DNA from: Strigamia acuminata
Lineage: Eukaryota > Arthropoda > Chilopoda > Geophilomorpha > Linotaeniidae
Length of the DNA stretch: 64,000 nt
Reading direction: 5' to 3'
Assembly (NCBI GenBank): GCA_949358305.1
Contig: OX442317.1
Span: 3,476,186-3,540,185, forward strand
Positions within the stretch are counted from its first letter, which is position 1, and every line of letters begins with the position of its first letter. The notes beneath the pieces were generated by a model that worked only from the letters and a program-made list of their open reading frames with translations, ran no database searches and was not told where the DNA came from. Shown here one piece after another: positions 50,901-63,265 of this stretch. Position numbers and translations under genes: made by a program.

Positions 50901-53900
50901 AGAACGTCTGCCACCTGCCTCCGACTGGGTTTTCTGTCATTTTCTCAGCTCTCGGTGTAAATGCGAGATTTGGTCCTAAGAACGTCTTCCCACAGATCGC
51001 AGCTTGCATGGCCTAAATCCCAACTCCATTATTCCACTTACGAGGCCCATGACCACGCTAAGAATATGTTTTAATAACAAATACGATGTGCAATCTTAGT
51101 ACTCCAAAAGCCGTCCGACTGTTGCCGGTCATCTTCAGTAGTTACTTACACAGTCGAAACTCTTTATAACGAATCGCAAGGAAGCGGAAAAATCGATTCG
51201 TTATAACGAGAATTCGTTAGATCGAAATGTTTTAACATGGTGTTCTATGGCCCGACAACCAAATCAGCAATTTTTAGGTATTCATTATATCGATAATTCG
51301 TTGTATCGATAATTCGTTGTATCGATAATTCGTTATACCGCGATTCGTTATAAAGAGTTTCCACTGTACTTATATCTTATAAATATTGCTTCATTCCACT
51401 AAAACCAGGACCGCAGTAGACAATTTGCAGAAATATTTGAAATATCCTTGTCAGTTGTCACAAGATGCTGTTAAATGTACTCAGAAGATATATAGTTTCT
51501 GCACATGGAATGGAATCTTGGGGCTTGCGGCATTAAAAATTCATAAAGGAATTTGTTACATGTGCACCGAGAGAAGAGATCTTTTACATAAAAAAAAATA
51601 AAGTAAAAGTTCTTAAGTCAACAGCGATATTTGCCTATGAGAGTACCGGTAACATAAAAAAATAAACTGTAAATATTTCAGATAGGTGAATTCAAAGTAT
51701 TTGTTTTTGCTGTTTCTAATGCTTATATTAGCAGTCACCCACACAGCAAGAATGGAATTTTGATTAAAAGTTAATAACAAATTGTTATAACCTACAAGTA
51801 TAGAATAAATAAACGACAATAACCAGCAGGCATATTCCATACAATGACGTGTATGTAACAACAGACATCTTTAAGATATACTCACACAACTGACCCAAAA
51901 TGAGTAAAAACAAAATTGCGTTGAAACAAGAGCAGGGGTAGACAAACACCGAGCGCCCGGTCATCACAGCACCGGAAACTATTTACCTGGCGCTCGAATT
52001 TCTTAGCCCGTATTTGCAAAATAGATATGCTGGCTCCTGAATTATTTTTAGTTTTGTCTACCCCTGAACAATTGGACCATGAAAATGAAGGAATTCTATA
52101 TTCGAGTTGCACTCAAAAAGGCACCACACAATGTGTACTCCCATTGGTCGAGCCAGTTTACTGGTGTAGTGATCCGGAAAAGTAGACCCAAACACCAAAA
52201 TTGCATTACAATGTACAGACATTGTAATCGATTGCCTAGGCAACGGCCTAAAATTCAAACTTCCAGACAATGTAAGCAATAAACACAACAAACATGAGTT
52301 TGACATTTTTTAATGTGTAAAACTTCATTTTAAAGATGGAAATAACATTTTTTATTAAATAAAATCAAAATAACATTAACTAAACTAGTCATAACAATCA
52401 CAACAATAAATAAAAATCAAAACTACTTCTCCTAGTAGTAGTATACAGTCTGGAGTTAGTAGTAAACTGGCTCGACCAATGGGAGTACACATTGTGAGGT
52501 GCCTTTTTGAGTGCAACTCGAGTATAATCGCCATTTTCTCCGTAAAACCCAAAACGGAATAACCTCACCCATATTCATCTACAGAACACCATAAACAACA
52601 AACAGCAACGTTGAATGCAGGTCATTGGTTCGCATCCTTGTGCTTACAATTCGCCCATCATTCATTTGCTATTCAGATTTGAAGTGCAGGAAAGCAATTA
52701 ATACTCATCGAACAAGTTTATTGACCGGTCATATGATGTTTCCACTCTACCGGCTTCTTTCTTCGACCTTAACTTTGATTTGTTGACGCATTTATCTCAC
52801 CAGGAAACAAGGTTAAACGAAAATTCAAATTTCATTTACATTTCCCATTTATTCGTCATCCCACAAAGCAATAACAAAAAAATCACAAAGACTAAGCTTA
52901 AAGTTCCCCATGCCCACAAGCCAGAACCTACATGTATTTTTAATATCTTTGACCTTTATTTCCTCGTCTAAGAGATTTATTTTATTATCTCCATTCTTTC
53001 CATCATCCATTATATCATTTCATCACAAAATCTCATACCGCACCAAAGTACGACCAAAATAACCCGACAAACAGCGCGCCTTATTAAAATTCCAGCTCAA
53101 CCAAATCAAAATTAAATTCGCCATTCCGAATCCGAAACAATTCGAAAAACCTATTTTCGGGCCTAATAAAGCGATGTCAACAAAAACTCATTCTGCTCAC
53201 GCTGCAAGTAATAACGCGTCATTCGCTTCGCGCGGCCACAAATAAAAAAAGAACACAAAAACAATTTATTATGGTTCGGATGTCAGTTGGCAGTCGGTAA
53301 TGCACCACCAGGCGGCCTCGACTTCATCCTCTGGGGATCAATTTTTCCACCGAACTAGCTCGGCTGCCTTAAAACCTAAACTTCTCTGCGGAAACCCACC
53401 GAATGCTTATTCGAGCATAGCTAAATCGTTACAACTAGAGATAAATTTGTTTAGCTCCAGCTCTTATTTCATTTCAAGTGGAGAAAATAAAACCGACAAA
53501 GGGCGTCCTTGAGCTGTTTCCTGACCCAGTCAATTGGATATTGGCCTATTGGGTCTGGCACCAAAGATTTTTCCATTATCTGCGTCTAGATGGCGAAAAT
53601 TTCAATTTTTTCACCATAAAAATCACAATCTGATAATTCCTGCTTAAAATATCCATAAAAAAAAGATCAAATTATCTTTAGGTGCAACCAAACTTTCTGT
53701 TTCTGGAGTTTTTAGATTTTTTTTATATAAAAACGGCAATAACAGAAGGCAAAAATGCAGTTTTTGGTGATGATTTTTGGCTGTTTTTCCCGTCCATTCG
53801 GTTTACATAATCACCAAAAACGGTAAAACCAGAAACTTTGAACTCACTAAATTTGTTTTTTCTTCCTCTCGATTCCAGACATTTTGTCAATATTACTTCG

Positions 53901-56900
53901 ATACAATTCCCTACGCGTCATATTATATCTCATAGAGGATCAGAGGAAGAAGATAACAGATTAGCACGCACCCAATAAATCCCTTCCCCAATCACGCGAA
54001 AACCAACACCATTTCTCAAAATCACAACACATTTCCTTTTCCCTCTCTCCAATTTCCAATCTTCAACAAAATGCAAACAAAAAACAAAAAAATAAAACTT
54101 ACAACTTCAATTTCTTCACTTGGATTACACGCCCGAGCGCACAAACCGATCCATTCCTCTTAATTTACATACACAAATTTCTTTACCTTCCGCCTCATTC
54201 ACTTTCGCATTAAAATAACCCACCAACCAACCAGACATTAATTATTTTATCATTCGGTCACCCAAAACTCCAAACCAGCAAAACAACCAGCAAAAAACAC
54301 GCCACAACCTAATCTAAATTGAACATCAACAGCTTACTTTGCCAATCCCCGTAATCCCGAGATGATAAAAAGTTTGCTTCACCGTCCGACACCGAACCAC
54401 CACACAGGGCACACAGCAGTGTGTAGCCGTCCTGCTTTTTACTTTTCCCACCGAGTAACAATCCCTACCTTGTTATTTCATTCATTCCAAATCCAAATGT
54501 GGTCCGAATTAATAATAGCCGCACGAGGGAATAAATTAAGCGAAGCCTTTTAACGAGTCCAAGAGAACACAGGGAGGAAATCTTCCAACAACTTCCTCTG
54601 CGATTGCTTTAAAAAGTGCTGGAAACACATGTGTTTGCCCATTCAATTGGAAAACCCTCGCTGTCCAACGCAATTCTCTTTGATGCTAAACAAAACGTCA
54701 TTACGCGTTTCATTTGCATATCTACATTTAACCGGTTCTTCTCTCCTTCGCTTTTTCTTTTGTTTTCTTCTTTATTACTCAATTTCGCGTCTTAATATTA
54801 TTCATATTATGTCAACTTTCGCGAAAGCGCCTTTTTTAATGGACACTCTGCATTCATTTCAACTTAATGCCGAAATCGTAAATTTCAAATTTCATTTAAC
54901 CAGTCAAAAATCGATATTCTAAACTAACTTAACAATGTGTTTAGGATATTGATTTTTCATTTTTGATTCGGATTTTTCGTATTTTTTTTTTCACGAAAAT
55001 TTATGGAATTTTCGAATAGAACTGCAATATATATATTTTTTTTTGAATTCAAGACTGTTCGTGGCCCTGGGGACCCCTTTCCCTTTCTCTTCCATACTAT
55101 TTGTACCCATCTTAGCTTTCTTTCTTCAGTGAGTGCTTTTAGAGGAGTAACTCCTACGAATCCCCAACAAATACCGCACATTCTCTCATACAACACCCGC
55201 GCTCTATTGACAGAACCTACATTCCTTCGTATGAAACGATTTAAAATAGCTTTCCAATCTCAAAAAGTCAAATCTTCCACATAAAAAGTGTAATTTAACG
55301 CCTTAAAATGCATTTTTGGCCCAAAAAATAGATTTTTTCTATTTAAAAAATGCATTTTCGGCGTTAAACCAGCATCCCGCGCTCAATTAGAAGTATTTAC
55401 GGTAACTAAAAATTGTCCAAAGTTGAACTGAATGCAAAATGCGAGCAAAATTTCGAAAGATTGGCATTTTGACAGGTGTTAAGCGAGTTTACACGGAAAA
55501 ACAAAATCCCGTCTTTCCTCCCCATTAACTATTCAAGCAACAACCCGCGTTTATCAACGTTGCATACGCACTCAGGTATTCACCCAAACTTGCCGTCGAT
55601 TCATTTGTCCATTTAAAATTCCATTTTACGCACCAATTAAATTAAATTACACAATTCAACCGAGATTTAACCAAATATCTCTTGCTCGACATGCACTTCA
55701 TGAATATCTTAATTCCAGGCTCACGTTCAAATAAAATGGATCGATCTTTTAAGTTCCAGATCCAAAATGGCGGCAGCAATAAACAAAATTTAAGCGAAAC
55801 AAACGCTTAATTTAAAAAAAAAAAAATTAAAAAACTTTTTCATTTAATTTTCTAATATTCTACAATTCTCTTCCCACAAATCAATTAAACCTTAAATTTA
55901 AAAAATAAAAATAAAAATAAAAATCTACACCTTTACCGCCATTTTTCCACACAATGCCCAATGCCATTGGGTCAATATCTGCAAACGTTTTAAATAAATT
56001 CCCAACCTCAATTTCGCATCTGAAGTTTATTTATACAGCACGAAAAATGTGAAAAATTCTCTATTTCGATCGCCCGTTAATGAAGAATTGCACTTTTGCA
56101 GGCGAAACTCGGATAGCGAAAACCCGAAAACACAATTGATTTTCAATGAAAAACTGAGCGGAATTTGTGACTCACCTTCTCTGACTCTTGACCAAACTCT
56201 TTTTGATCTTTTTCTGCTCATCCTGTTCGGTGGATGACCAACTACGCCTTCTTAATCTATTGCTAATTCCTTCTTCTGACTCCAGTTTGAGCAAATTGGG
56301 TTGCGGTAGCGACTGCCTGTTGCTAACAGATTGAGATGCGTTGCCAAGGTGACGCAAGCACCCCGTTGCTAAGGCCGTTGCGAGGGACTGAGGCCCCGTT
56401 GCTAAGCGCTCGTTCGACCCTCTCGGTGTCAAGTCATTTACGTGTATTTTCACGTCGGATGATGTGCATGCGCCCGAACTACAGCTTTTCATTGCGCATG
56501 TGTCCACATCTGCACATGCGCTCCTCACTTTTATTCCGTCTCTCGTCTCGTCCTTATCCCCGGTTGTTTCTGAATCTAAAATAAAAACAACAAAAAAAAA
56601 TCATTTTTTTTTTCCGAAAAAAAGAAAATAAAACCCAAAAAAATCAATTTCTTCTATAAAAAAACCCCAAAAAATTCAATTTTTTAAATAAAACAAAAAA
56701 AAACTTAAAAATTCAATTTTTCCAATAAAATACAAAAACAAAATGAAAAATTCAATTTTTCCAATAAAATACAAAAACAAAATGAAAAATTCAATTTTTC
56801 CAATAAAAAAAAACCAAAAATTCAATTTTTCCAATAAAAAAAAAACCAAAAATTCAATTTTTCTAATAAAATACAAAGAAAAATCAAAAATTTAATTTTT

Positions 56901-59561
56901 CCAATAAAAAAAAACCAAAAATTCAATTTTTCCAATAAAAAAAAAACCAAAAATTCAATTTTTCTAATAAAATACAAAGAAAAATCAAAAATTTAATTTT
57001 TCCAATAAAATACAAAGAAAAACCAAAAATTCAATTTTTCCAATAAAAAAAAAACCAAAAATTCAATTTTTCTAATAAAATACAAAGAAAAATCAAAAAT
57101 TTAATTTTTCCAATAAAATACAAAGAAAAACCAAAAATTCAATTTTTCCAATAAAATGCAAAAAAAAATCAAAAATTCAATTTTTCCAATAAAATACAAT
57201 AGAAAACCAAAAATTCAATTATTTTTCTAAAAAAAACCAAAAAATCCAATATTTTTTCTAAAAACCGAAAAAAAACCTAAAATTCAATTTTTGTCTAAAA
57301 AAAACCCAAAAATTCAATTTTATTTAAAAAAAAAACCCAAAAAATCCACTTTTATTCGAAAAAAACCAAAAAATTCATTTTTCTTCCACACCTCCCCTAA
57401 TAAAAATTCCATCTAAAATTCAATTGTTTTCGATATTGAGACTGATAAAGCGTAAACCCAATTGATTTTAGTCTAGCCAGAATTTCCCAAAACCTCTTCT
57501 ATCGCTTAATGTAGAATTTATAGTCTCAAGACTAAACAACCCGAAGCATTCAAATCCCTCGTAAAGGTTTTATTGATCATCTTCAATATTAACATAAATC
57601 CTTACAAAACTTAAAAAAAAAAATTACCTTTTACTGAAACGTTTTCATCTTCAATATCATCCACCAGCGACGGACAGGAAGTGCTTAATCTTTTCAACGA
57701 CACACTACGAAAAGTCTAAAAAAATATAAAACAAAACAAAATAAAACAAAAAATAAAAAAATTTTACTATAAATTTTTAACTCCATTTTCATTCCTCATC
57801 ACTTTTTAAAATTCTTCCGCTCTCCCCCATTTCCTCAAATTAAATTTGCAGAGATAAGTTTCCGATTCCAAAATTAATCCCCCGCCCAATCTAAAAATTT
57901 TATCCCGAAATCCCTTAATAACAGAAACAACGAAAGAAAAATCCAAACATCTGTTGAGTGCACAGATTACCATTTAAATCAGCTAAAACCTAAAACCCCA
58001 TTATAAATCCAACAAAAACATAGAAATAAAAACCAATAATTCCCAAACACTATTAATTAATTTAAAAAAAATAATCCCCCACTTCATTTCCTCGCCAACT
58101 GCATCCTACCAAACTGACCAAAGGTCATTCAGCTTTAATTCTCTCCAAAAAGAATCACGGATCATCCACTACTTGTGCCAGCGACCTTCAAATCGCGAAG
58201 AAAAGCGCAGTACTCATCCAACCACGCAAACTGCTAAAGCATATGTAAAAACCATTACGGCATTCAAATACAAATCCATTCAACGCTAAAACTTCAAGCT
58301 GTACACTAAAAATAACCTAACCTCGTCTTCAAGCACCTAACAACCAAAAATAAAAATAAATAAAATTATAAAATTAAATTAACTTAAAAAAAAAAACCAC
58401 AAATACGTAGCAATAGGTCATGGTAACTAAAATCACGACTTTTATTGCTAAGGCAGCACGAAAAGCTTTAAAACTCATCAAGCAGAGATGCGTACGTAAA
58501 CAGAGACAACATTATCGTAAAGCTTCGAATTGTGGCCTGGTCCGGACTTAAAGGTCAAGTGCACTGAGTGGGATTTTTACATTTTCTGAAAGCCCGTACT
58601 AAAAAACCAATAATCATCATAAAAAAATTAAATAGTTGCGGTAAAAAATAACCGCCTGGGCAATAGTTTGCGGGATGCATTTTTCCCTTATTTTTCTCTA
58701 CGTTACACTATTTTAGTGCCGTATCGTAAGGGAAAAATCTTTAGTGTATCGTTTTCAACACCAAATTAAAATATAGCGCAGTCAATCAGAATTGAGAACA
58801 CTATATTGTTAGCTCCGCCCATTGCAAATGGCAATTATTTTGTTGTCCCGATCAAACACATCACAGTCATAGGTACGTAGATTTAATGATAAGTGAGGCC
58901 CAAAATTGAATTTTAGGCCCAAAACCATACTTTATAGGCATAATAATGGAATTTTATGCAGAAATTTGCACATTTACGCCCCCAAATTGAATTTTTAGGC
59001 CCAAAATTACTAACTGTCAGTAGTTGGCTGAAATAGTGTAGTGATAAGGGAAATGTGCAGCCCGCAAAACCTTAATTTATCATTTTTCCCTTACACTATT
59101 TTCATACCGTATAGTCTTTAACTGTAAGGGAAAAATGCATCCCGCAAACTCTATTTATTCGGAGCTTTACGGTACTTTCAAATTACCTGTAACAGAGTTT
59201 GTTGTAAATTTAATTTGCGTATCTTTTGGATTCCTTCGTGTAAAATGTGAAGGCGGTTAAGATTGTCCTCTGAAAATAACGTTTTGTAAATACTCGATTA
59301 CGGTGGTTGCTTTTCGAGTGTTTTCTTCCTCACCGAGAACTATTTTCTTGTGAACCGGCGAACTAACTGTCAGTAGAATGCTCGGCAATTGTCCCGCGTT
59401 ATCCTTATCTTCCTTCGTCTTCCCGTTTAAAGACACTGCGTTCTCCTTCTCCATCTTGTCGTTCACCTTATCGCCATCATCATCTGAAGTACACTCCTGA
59501 ACATAACACGTTATGATATCGTCATCGCTGTCTTCGTCGCTCTCCAAATGAGCAACATCTA
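36000..59561 (-). CDS. Rho guanine nucleotide exchange factor, AKAP13/ARHGEF2/ARHGEF28 type (C1-DH-PH-coiled coil)
   Basis: Activator of Rho GTPases, linking membrane or microtubule signals to actomyosin. At least 31 coding exons of about 1,600 codons, high to low: 59561-59334, 59269-59187, 57715-57628, 56575-56176, 48070-47943, 44298-44219, 43707-43575, 43502-43463, 43069-42988, 42919-42787, 42632-42556, 42465-42381, 41954-41869, 41806-41769, 40569-40498, 40002-39940, 39870-39827, 39771-39659, 39598-39547, 39471-39245, 39188-39063, 39002-38832, 38767-38566, 38490-38405, 38347-38009, 37951-37919, 37854-37599, 37531-37338, 37263-37033, 36976-36942, 36873-36000. An atypical C1 finger (HQFVSV, CDVC, CETC, HEHSC) spans 42.9-42.5 kb. 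The DH domain runs from EPEAWSS through ECILLVTQRVTKYPLL (39.8-38.6 kb). The PH domain includes VISLQKLLVREKAG and MYELICPSRKDKK (38.5-38.0 kb). A glutamine/glutamate-rich coiled coil and a serine-rich tail follow. The start codon was not found; some small exons may be alternative. Confidence 0.88.
46108..47433. repeat. Foldback element (1.3 kb, about 420-bp inverted arms)
   Basis: Arms 46108-46520 and 47003-47433 are close reverse complements over their whole length (shared TACTAGTCAAATCCATATAT, CATGCCAATCGGG and GTGCAACTTTGCCATTTCAG). The loop is about 480 bp, with no coding capacity recognised. It lies in the large RhoGEF intron 44.3-47.9 kb. GTTAGTA occurs on both sides, but a clean target duplication was not resolved. 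Confidence 0.85.
50541..50897 (+). repeat. 5S rRNA-derived SINE-like sequence followed by a hairpin
   Basis: 50564-50620 follows the internal-promoter half of 5S rRNA: AAGCTAAGCA (A box), CAGTACTTGG (C box start) and GACCGGCTGGGAATCCC. The 5' part is poorly kept, so this is not a functional 5S gene. Downstream, 35-bp arms at 50680-50714 and 50863-50897 are inverted (ACGTTGATCTATTTCA). This fits a SINE with a 5S head (SINE3-like) or a 5S pseudogene beside a MITE. Confidence 0.65.
51151..51366. mobile_element. Pogo/Tigger-type MITE
   Basis: A 216-bp element with ends CAGTCGAAACTCTTTATAAC and the near-complement TTATAAAGAGTTTCCACTG, followed by TA on the right. The left TA is not preserved. It shares the ATGGTGTTCTATGGC internal block with the larger element at 14004-14821 and is an internally deleted relative. 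Repeated ATCGATAATTCGTTGT units lie near its right end. Confidence 0.88.
51933..52066. mobile_element. Short hAT-type MITE
   Basis: 134 bp bounded by CAGGGGTAGACAAACA and the complement GTTTTGTCTACCCCTG, typical hAT ends. Flanking 8-mers (aacaagag / aacaattg) agree at five or six positions, which may be an eroded target duplication. No coding capacity. Confidence 0.75.
52096..52525. mobile_element. 430-bp MITE with about 65-bp inverted ends
   Basis: Left arm 52096-52163 and right arm 52461-52525 are near-perfect reverse complements (CGAGTTGCACTCAAAAAGGC, CCATTGGTCGAGCCAGTTTA). Just inside the left arm, ACTGGTGTAGTG..CCAAACACCA resembles 50715-50755, so this element and the SINE-like repeat share a module. 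Superfamily unknown. Confidence 0.8.
54338..54430 (-). other. Candidate alternative first exon of RhoGEF
   Basis: On the minus strand a good donor (TTGGCAAA/gtaagc) at 54338 ends a GC-richer stretch (GGTGGTTCGGTGTCGGACGG) with no upstream acceptor. It could be a noncoding first exon for a shorter transcript that skips the exons at 56-59.5 kb. This rests on splice consensus and composition only. Confidence 0.25.
55294..55368. repeat. 75-bp near-palindrome
   Basis: TTTAACGCC at the left and GGCGTTAAA at the right bound a hairpin that also pairs AAATGCATTTT with AAAATGCATTT. It may be a very short MITE or a folded relic. Confidence 0.6.
56640..57370. repeat. A-rich minisatellite with higher-order structure in RhoGEF intron
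   Basis: About 0.7 kb of tandem units of roughly 34-40 bp built on ATTCAATTTTTCCAATAAAA followed by variable A-rich tails. Three variants in fixed order recur with a period near 108 bp (around 56815, 56925 and 57033), giving a higher-order repeat. The open frame across it on the minus strand is only a translation of the repeat. Confidence 0.9.
58665..59150. mobile_element. MITE with perfect 26-bp terminal inverted repeats next to a RhoGEF exon
   Basis: Left end AGTTTGCGGGATGCATTTTT followed by CCCTTA; right end is its exact complement. Internally, TTTTTCCCTTA..TAAGGGAAAAA pairs recur near each end, so each terminus can also fold on itself. The element ends 37 bp from the exon at 59187-59269. 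Short TTAGGCCCAAAA repeats occur inside. Superfamily and target duplication are unresolved. Confidence 0.8.
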
Positions 59562-61794
59562 CTAAAAAAATAAAATAAAAATACAGACAAAGATAAAAAT
59601 GGTGTTAATGAGTTTTATCTTTAAAAAAAGGCCTCGCCCAAGTGACATATTCGATTTCTGCGTAGAATTTGTGTTTGAAAAAGACGAAAAAATGCAGAAA
59701 ATGCAAACATTACTGGCGAATTAATTCCTTTCCTTCCTCAACCTACATTCCATTCCATCTATTCATGTCACTAGGTAACATTTAATGCAACCTTCAAAAG
59801 TATTTTCTTAAAATTAAAATTCACATTCGTATTTAACATATTTAATTTCACTAATTTGAAATCCGTAAATTTCATGCAATTCAATCTTGCTCTCAATTAT
59901 TTACTTCTTATTTCATTCCATTTCGCTGGAATTGAGGATGTCACGACTCTCTACAGCTAAATATACTTGAAAAAAATAAAAGAAAAATACAAAAATAAAT
60001 TTTTTTTTTAAAAAATTGAGAATATTTGTCATTCTTGTGCGGTGATTTTTGGTGTCACTTTGGATGATTTTTCAATCAAATTTGCACTGACAAAAATTAA
60101 AACAAGTGGTCGTGTATTCAACAGGAAACGGGCAGTTGAAAACCCCAAGGATTAAGAGTGCAACTCGATTTGAAATTACCTATTGTTCTTTCCATGTTGA
60201 TGACCTGATCAAAATTGGTGACCAGGAAATACTGGCGACTTGTTTCATTCAAACACAACTTGCACCTTCAAACGGGAAAATTCTAAACAAAACAAAAACA
60301 AAAAACAAAAACAAAACTCAAAAAAAAGATAAAATAAATAAAATAAATAAACAAAATAATTCGAAAAATTCATGTAAATTCATATACACGATTTAATTTT
60401 CGGATCTAGGTCAACAAAAACTCGTTTCAAAACACCCAAAACATTCTTTTTCCATCTAAACTTCGATATCATCCCAATTTCCTTGAAACGAAAAACGCTT
60501 TTAATCATTTCGCAGGAAGTTCCTTATTTTTTTTTTGGTCCAATATTTTTGTCTTTTTTTTTTTTAAAAGAATAATTTCGATCAATAAAATGTCATTCCA
60601 CGTCAAAATCAACTCCCGTCAAAATTTGACGTGTTTCTATTTGATTTTTCCGTGTGTTTTGCTCGTAATTCGCTGCACTTTTGTCCTTCGCAAGTTTCCA
60701 GATGAACAATTTAATGGGGGAGCCAAAAAGTTTCGCTGTCAAACTCACTCGTTTGCACTCTCATTATCATTAACGACGACTTGAGTATCTACTGTTTCCT
60801 GTTTATTAGTAAATCGGTTTCATCATCGGCGTGTTGAAATCGGAAGTTTTTAAATTAATCACTCGAGTGTTTATCTCAACTTTTAACTTACCTACGCAAA
60901 CGATCAACTCCTCACCTCCGCTTCAGTCAGCCATATTTGTCAACGTCGGCTAGTGATTGTTTATTCCCGGGTTGCGTGGAACAAGTTCTTAAAATCTAGT
61001 GACGTCAGAAATTATCGAAATCCCTAATGGACTATTTAAAGTTCATAATGACACGATATGATTTCATTACGATGCTTGTTTTATTGTTGATATGATGTAA
61101 TTTCAAAACAGATTGGTTAGCTTTTACTTTTTAGTTGCAGATTTGTGCCACGAGCGGGCGACTTGCTCCAGCTCCACAAGTAGAGCGTCGACAACTCACG
61201 TTTAAATTATTAATTATTAATTCTTATTAAAAGTTGTTTAAGAGTCTACCACCACAACAAACGATCAATAACGAAATAAAAAAAATTCTTTTCACCCCCT
61301 TTTTTTTTTTTATTATTTATTTATGTTTTGAAAAATAAAAAAAAACAAAGATAAATTAATTTCACTTTCACTTTCAGTATGGAACAAAACAAATAAATCA
61401 ATATACGTGCTGTCGTCAAGTTACTAACTGCTACACAATTATAACACCAATTCATAACACGAAATTCTATCCGTTAATACGTAGCAGAAAAATACAAATT
61501 CAGCTTTAATTCATTAAGTTTTGTGTTATGCAATTATCCCAACCCCAGATTCTAGGGAATTTCCCTTTTCATTCAATCCATGAAAACAAATCCCACGACA
61601 GCACCCGATGTAATCAAATCTCAATTTCCATTAAGCATCAACAAGTAACAGGTAAGAGCGGTTAAAGACAGCATTTAAATTTTTTAATTTCTGTTGTCAC
61701 AATTTATCCGTCAAAGAAAAACAAATTAATGATAAAAATAAGAAATTGACGACAAATCATTTTCTTTAGACGAAATTGTTTCAGTTTTACTTTG
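59562..61794. other. Region between RhoGEF 5' coding exons and the kinase gene
   Basis: Divergent intergenic or 5' intron sequence. On the minus strand a donor GCGTAG/gtaagt at 60892 closes a GC-richer stretch to about 60960 that could be the noncoding first exon of RhoGEF. The rest holds poly-A/T tracts and no recognisable gene. Confidence 0.4.
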
Positions 61795-63265
61795 ATGGCT
61801 TCCATACACATTCTATTGAAAGTTAACAATCTCGAAGATGATGTTTATCGTGTATTATCAGCGATTAAACCCGACTGGAAAAAGGATTTAATCCAGATCA
61901 AAGTAAACGAGCAAATAAAAAAAAAAATAAAAAAATATTTTATTATAGAAATCAATTTTTATCATTTAAAAAAATTTTAAAAAATTATTCACACCCTTTG
62001 AACAGAATTTGGACGGCGGATTTTCGTGCATCATGAAACATTGCAGTTGTCAAAGCGACAGCACAAGTTCCATCACTTTCCGAATCAGAAATCTGTTCAT
62101 TGACAGTCCTCTGTCCGATCCGGATTTCGAGGTGCAAGTATTAAAGGCGCTAAGTGCAAATAATCTTTTCCCTCGAGTTTACGCAACGTTCGAAAACGGC
62201 TACTGTTACGAATACGTGAACGGCAAACCTTTGATCAATTTCCCACTGCGGAATTCGATCCACCTCAAGAAAAAGATGTTGAGGTATTAAATAAACTAAT
62301 TGAAATCAAAATAAATAGATCAAATTTTATTTCCAGAGCCGTGGCAACTCAATTGGCCGAGATTCACAACGTGCCAATACCCGAAACCGAAACCGAGGAT
62401 TATTTCATCAAATTAACAAAATTACTCGGATCGAATTTCGGCCCCGGCACAAACGTTTTGCCGTCAAAGGAGTCGCTGCGCAGCGAATTGACGCGTGTCG
62501 AGTCGTTTATCCGAAAAAAGAATTTTAATTCGAGTTCGGTGTTGTGTCATGGCGACTTGCACGTCTTCAACCTTCTAAAGAAGGACGATGGTGAGTAGGG
62601 TTGCCGTTTAGTGTAAATGTTTCGGTTTCGGGTTATTATGCAACGTGTCAAATTTTCCCTTTTAGATTCCATACAGATTCTTGACTGGGAGTTGACACAC
62701 GTCAACAGCCGTGCATTTGATATCGCATTTTTCTTCCAAACTTCAATCTCAATCGGTAAACACCAACAAAATTTTTTTTTTGTTACAAAATGAAACCGAA
62801 ACGTAAATTTACCAATCAGGGATGGCCAATAAGGTGAATCTCAACTTGCCCAAAAATGCAGAGCTCGAGTTCATAAATTACTACGCACAAAACTGCAACT
62901 TGTACCAAGATAACGACATTAACGTTGACGATTTGTACTCTGAAGTGCAAATTTACAAGCTGGTAAAAAGTTCTATTAGAAAAAAAAAATTAAAAAAAAA
63001 AATTAAATAAAACAATAAATATAATTTTTTTTCCAAATTTTTGTTCTAGGTGGTACTTCTCTATTTAATGATCACGCAGTGTATCTACACTGATTTGGCA
63101 GAAATGGTCGCTAAAAACCCTAAAGAGTAAGCAGTGTGAGCAAAATTAAAATCGAAACGGTTTGAAATCATGGCAAAAACATATTTCAGATACCACACAA
63201 ATCTGTTGAAAGATTACCTGGAAAAAAAGGCGGCCATTATGGGCTTACACGAGTTTGAGAAGTAG
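61795..63265 (+). CDS. Choline/ethanolamine kinase-like protein
   Basis: Probable small-molecule kinase of the choline/ethanolamine kinase group of the protein-kinase-like fold, first step of the CDP-choline or CDP-ethanolamine route. Seven exons join in phase: 61795-61902, 62006-62283, 62337-62590, 62666-62755, 62820-62962, 63050-63126, 63190-63265 (TAG), giving 341 aa. The catalytic loop reads LCHGDLHVFNLL (family HxDxxxxN) and the metal-binding motif ILDWELTHVNSRAFDIAFFF replaces the usual IDFEY..NYxAFDI. The N-lobe has FRIRNLFID and YEYVNGKPL. The start is the ATG at 61795 preceded by a short leader. The motifs deviate from canonical ethanolamine kinase (HNDL, DFEY), so another substrate is possible. 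AATAAA at 63418. Confidence 0.82.

Larger units (their letters stand above)
48071..56175. other. 8-kb RhoGEF intron rich in repeats
   Basis: Between the exons at 47943-48070 and 56176-56575 I found only transposon-derived segments (listed separately), poly-A tracts and one candidate alternative first exon at 54338-54430. Open frames in it lack recognisable domains. Confidence 0.6.

Noticed and set aside
56676..56876. 66-codon frame with repeating FIGKIEFF units
   Set aside because: Translation of the intronic minisatellite, with no start context and no non-repeat sequence.
56640..57370. Possible CRISPR-like array
   Set aside because: Units are contiguous tandem copies without unique spacers, in an animal gene intron.
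60106..60396. 96-codon plus-strand frame ending in a lysine/asparagine-rich run
   Set aside because: No recognisable domain or splice signals; the tail is a simple A-rich repeat.
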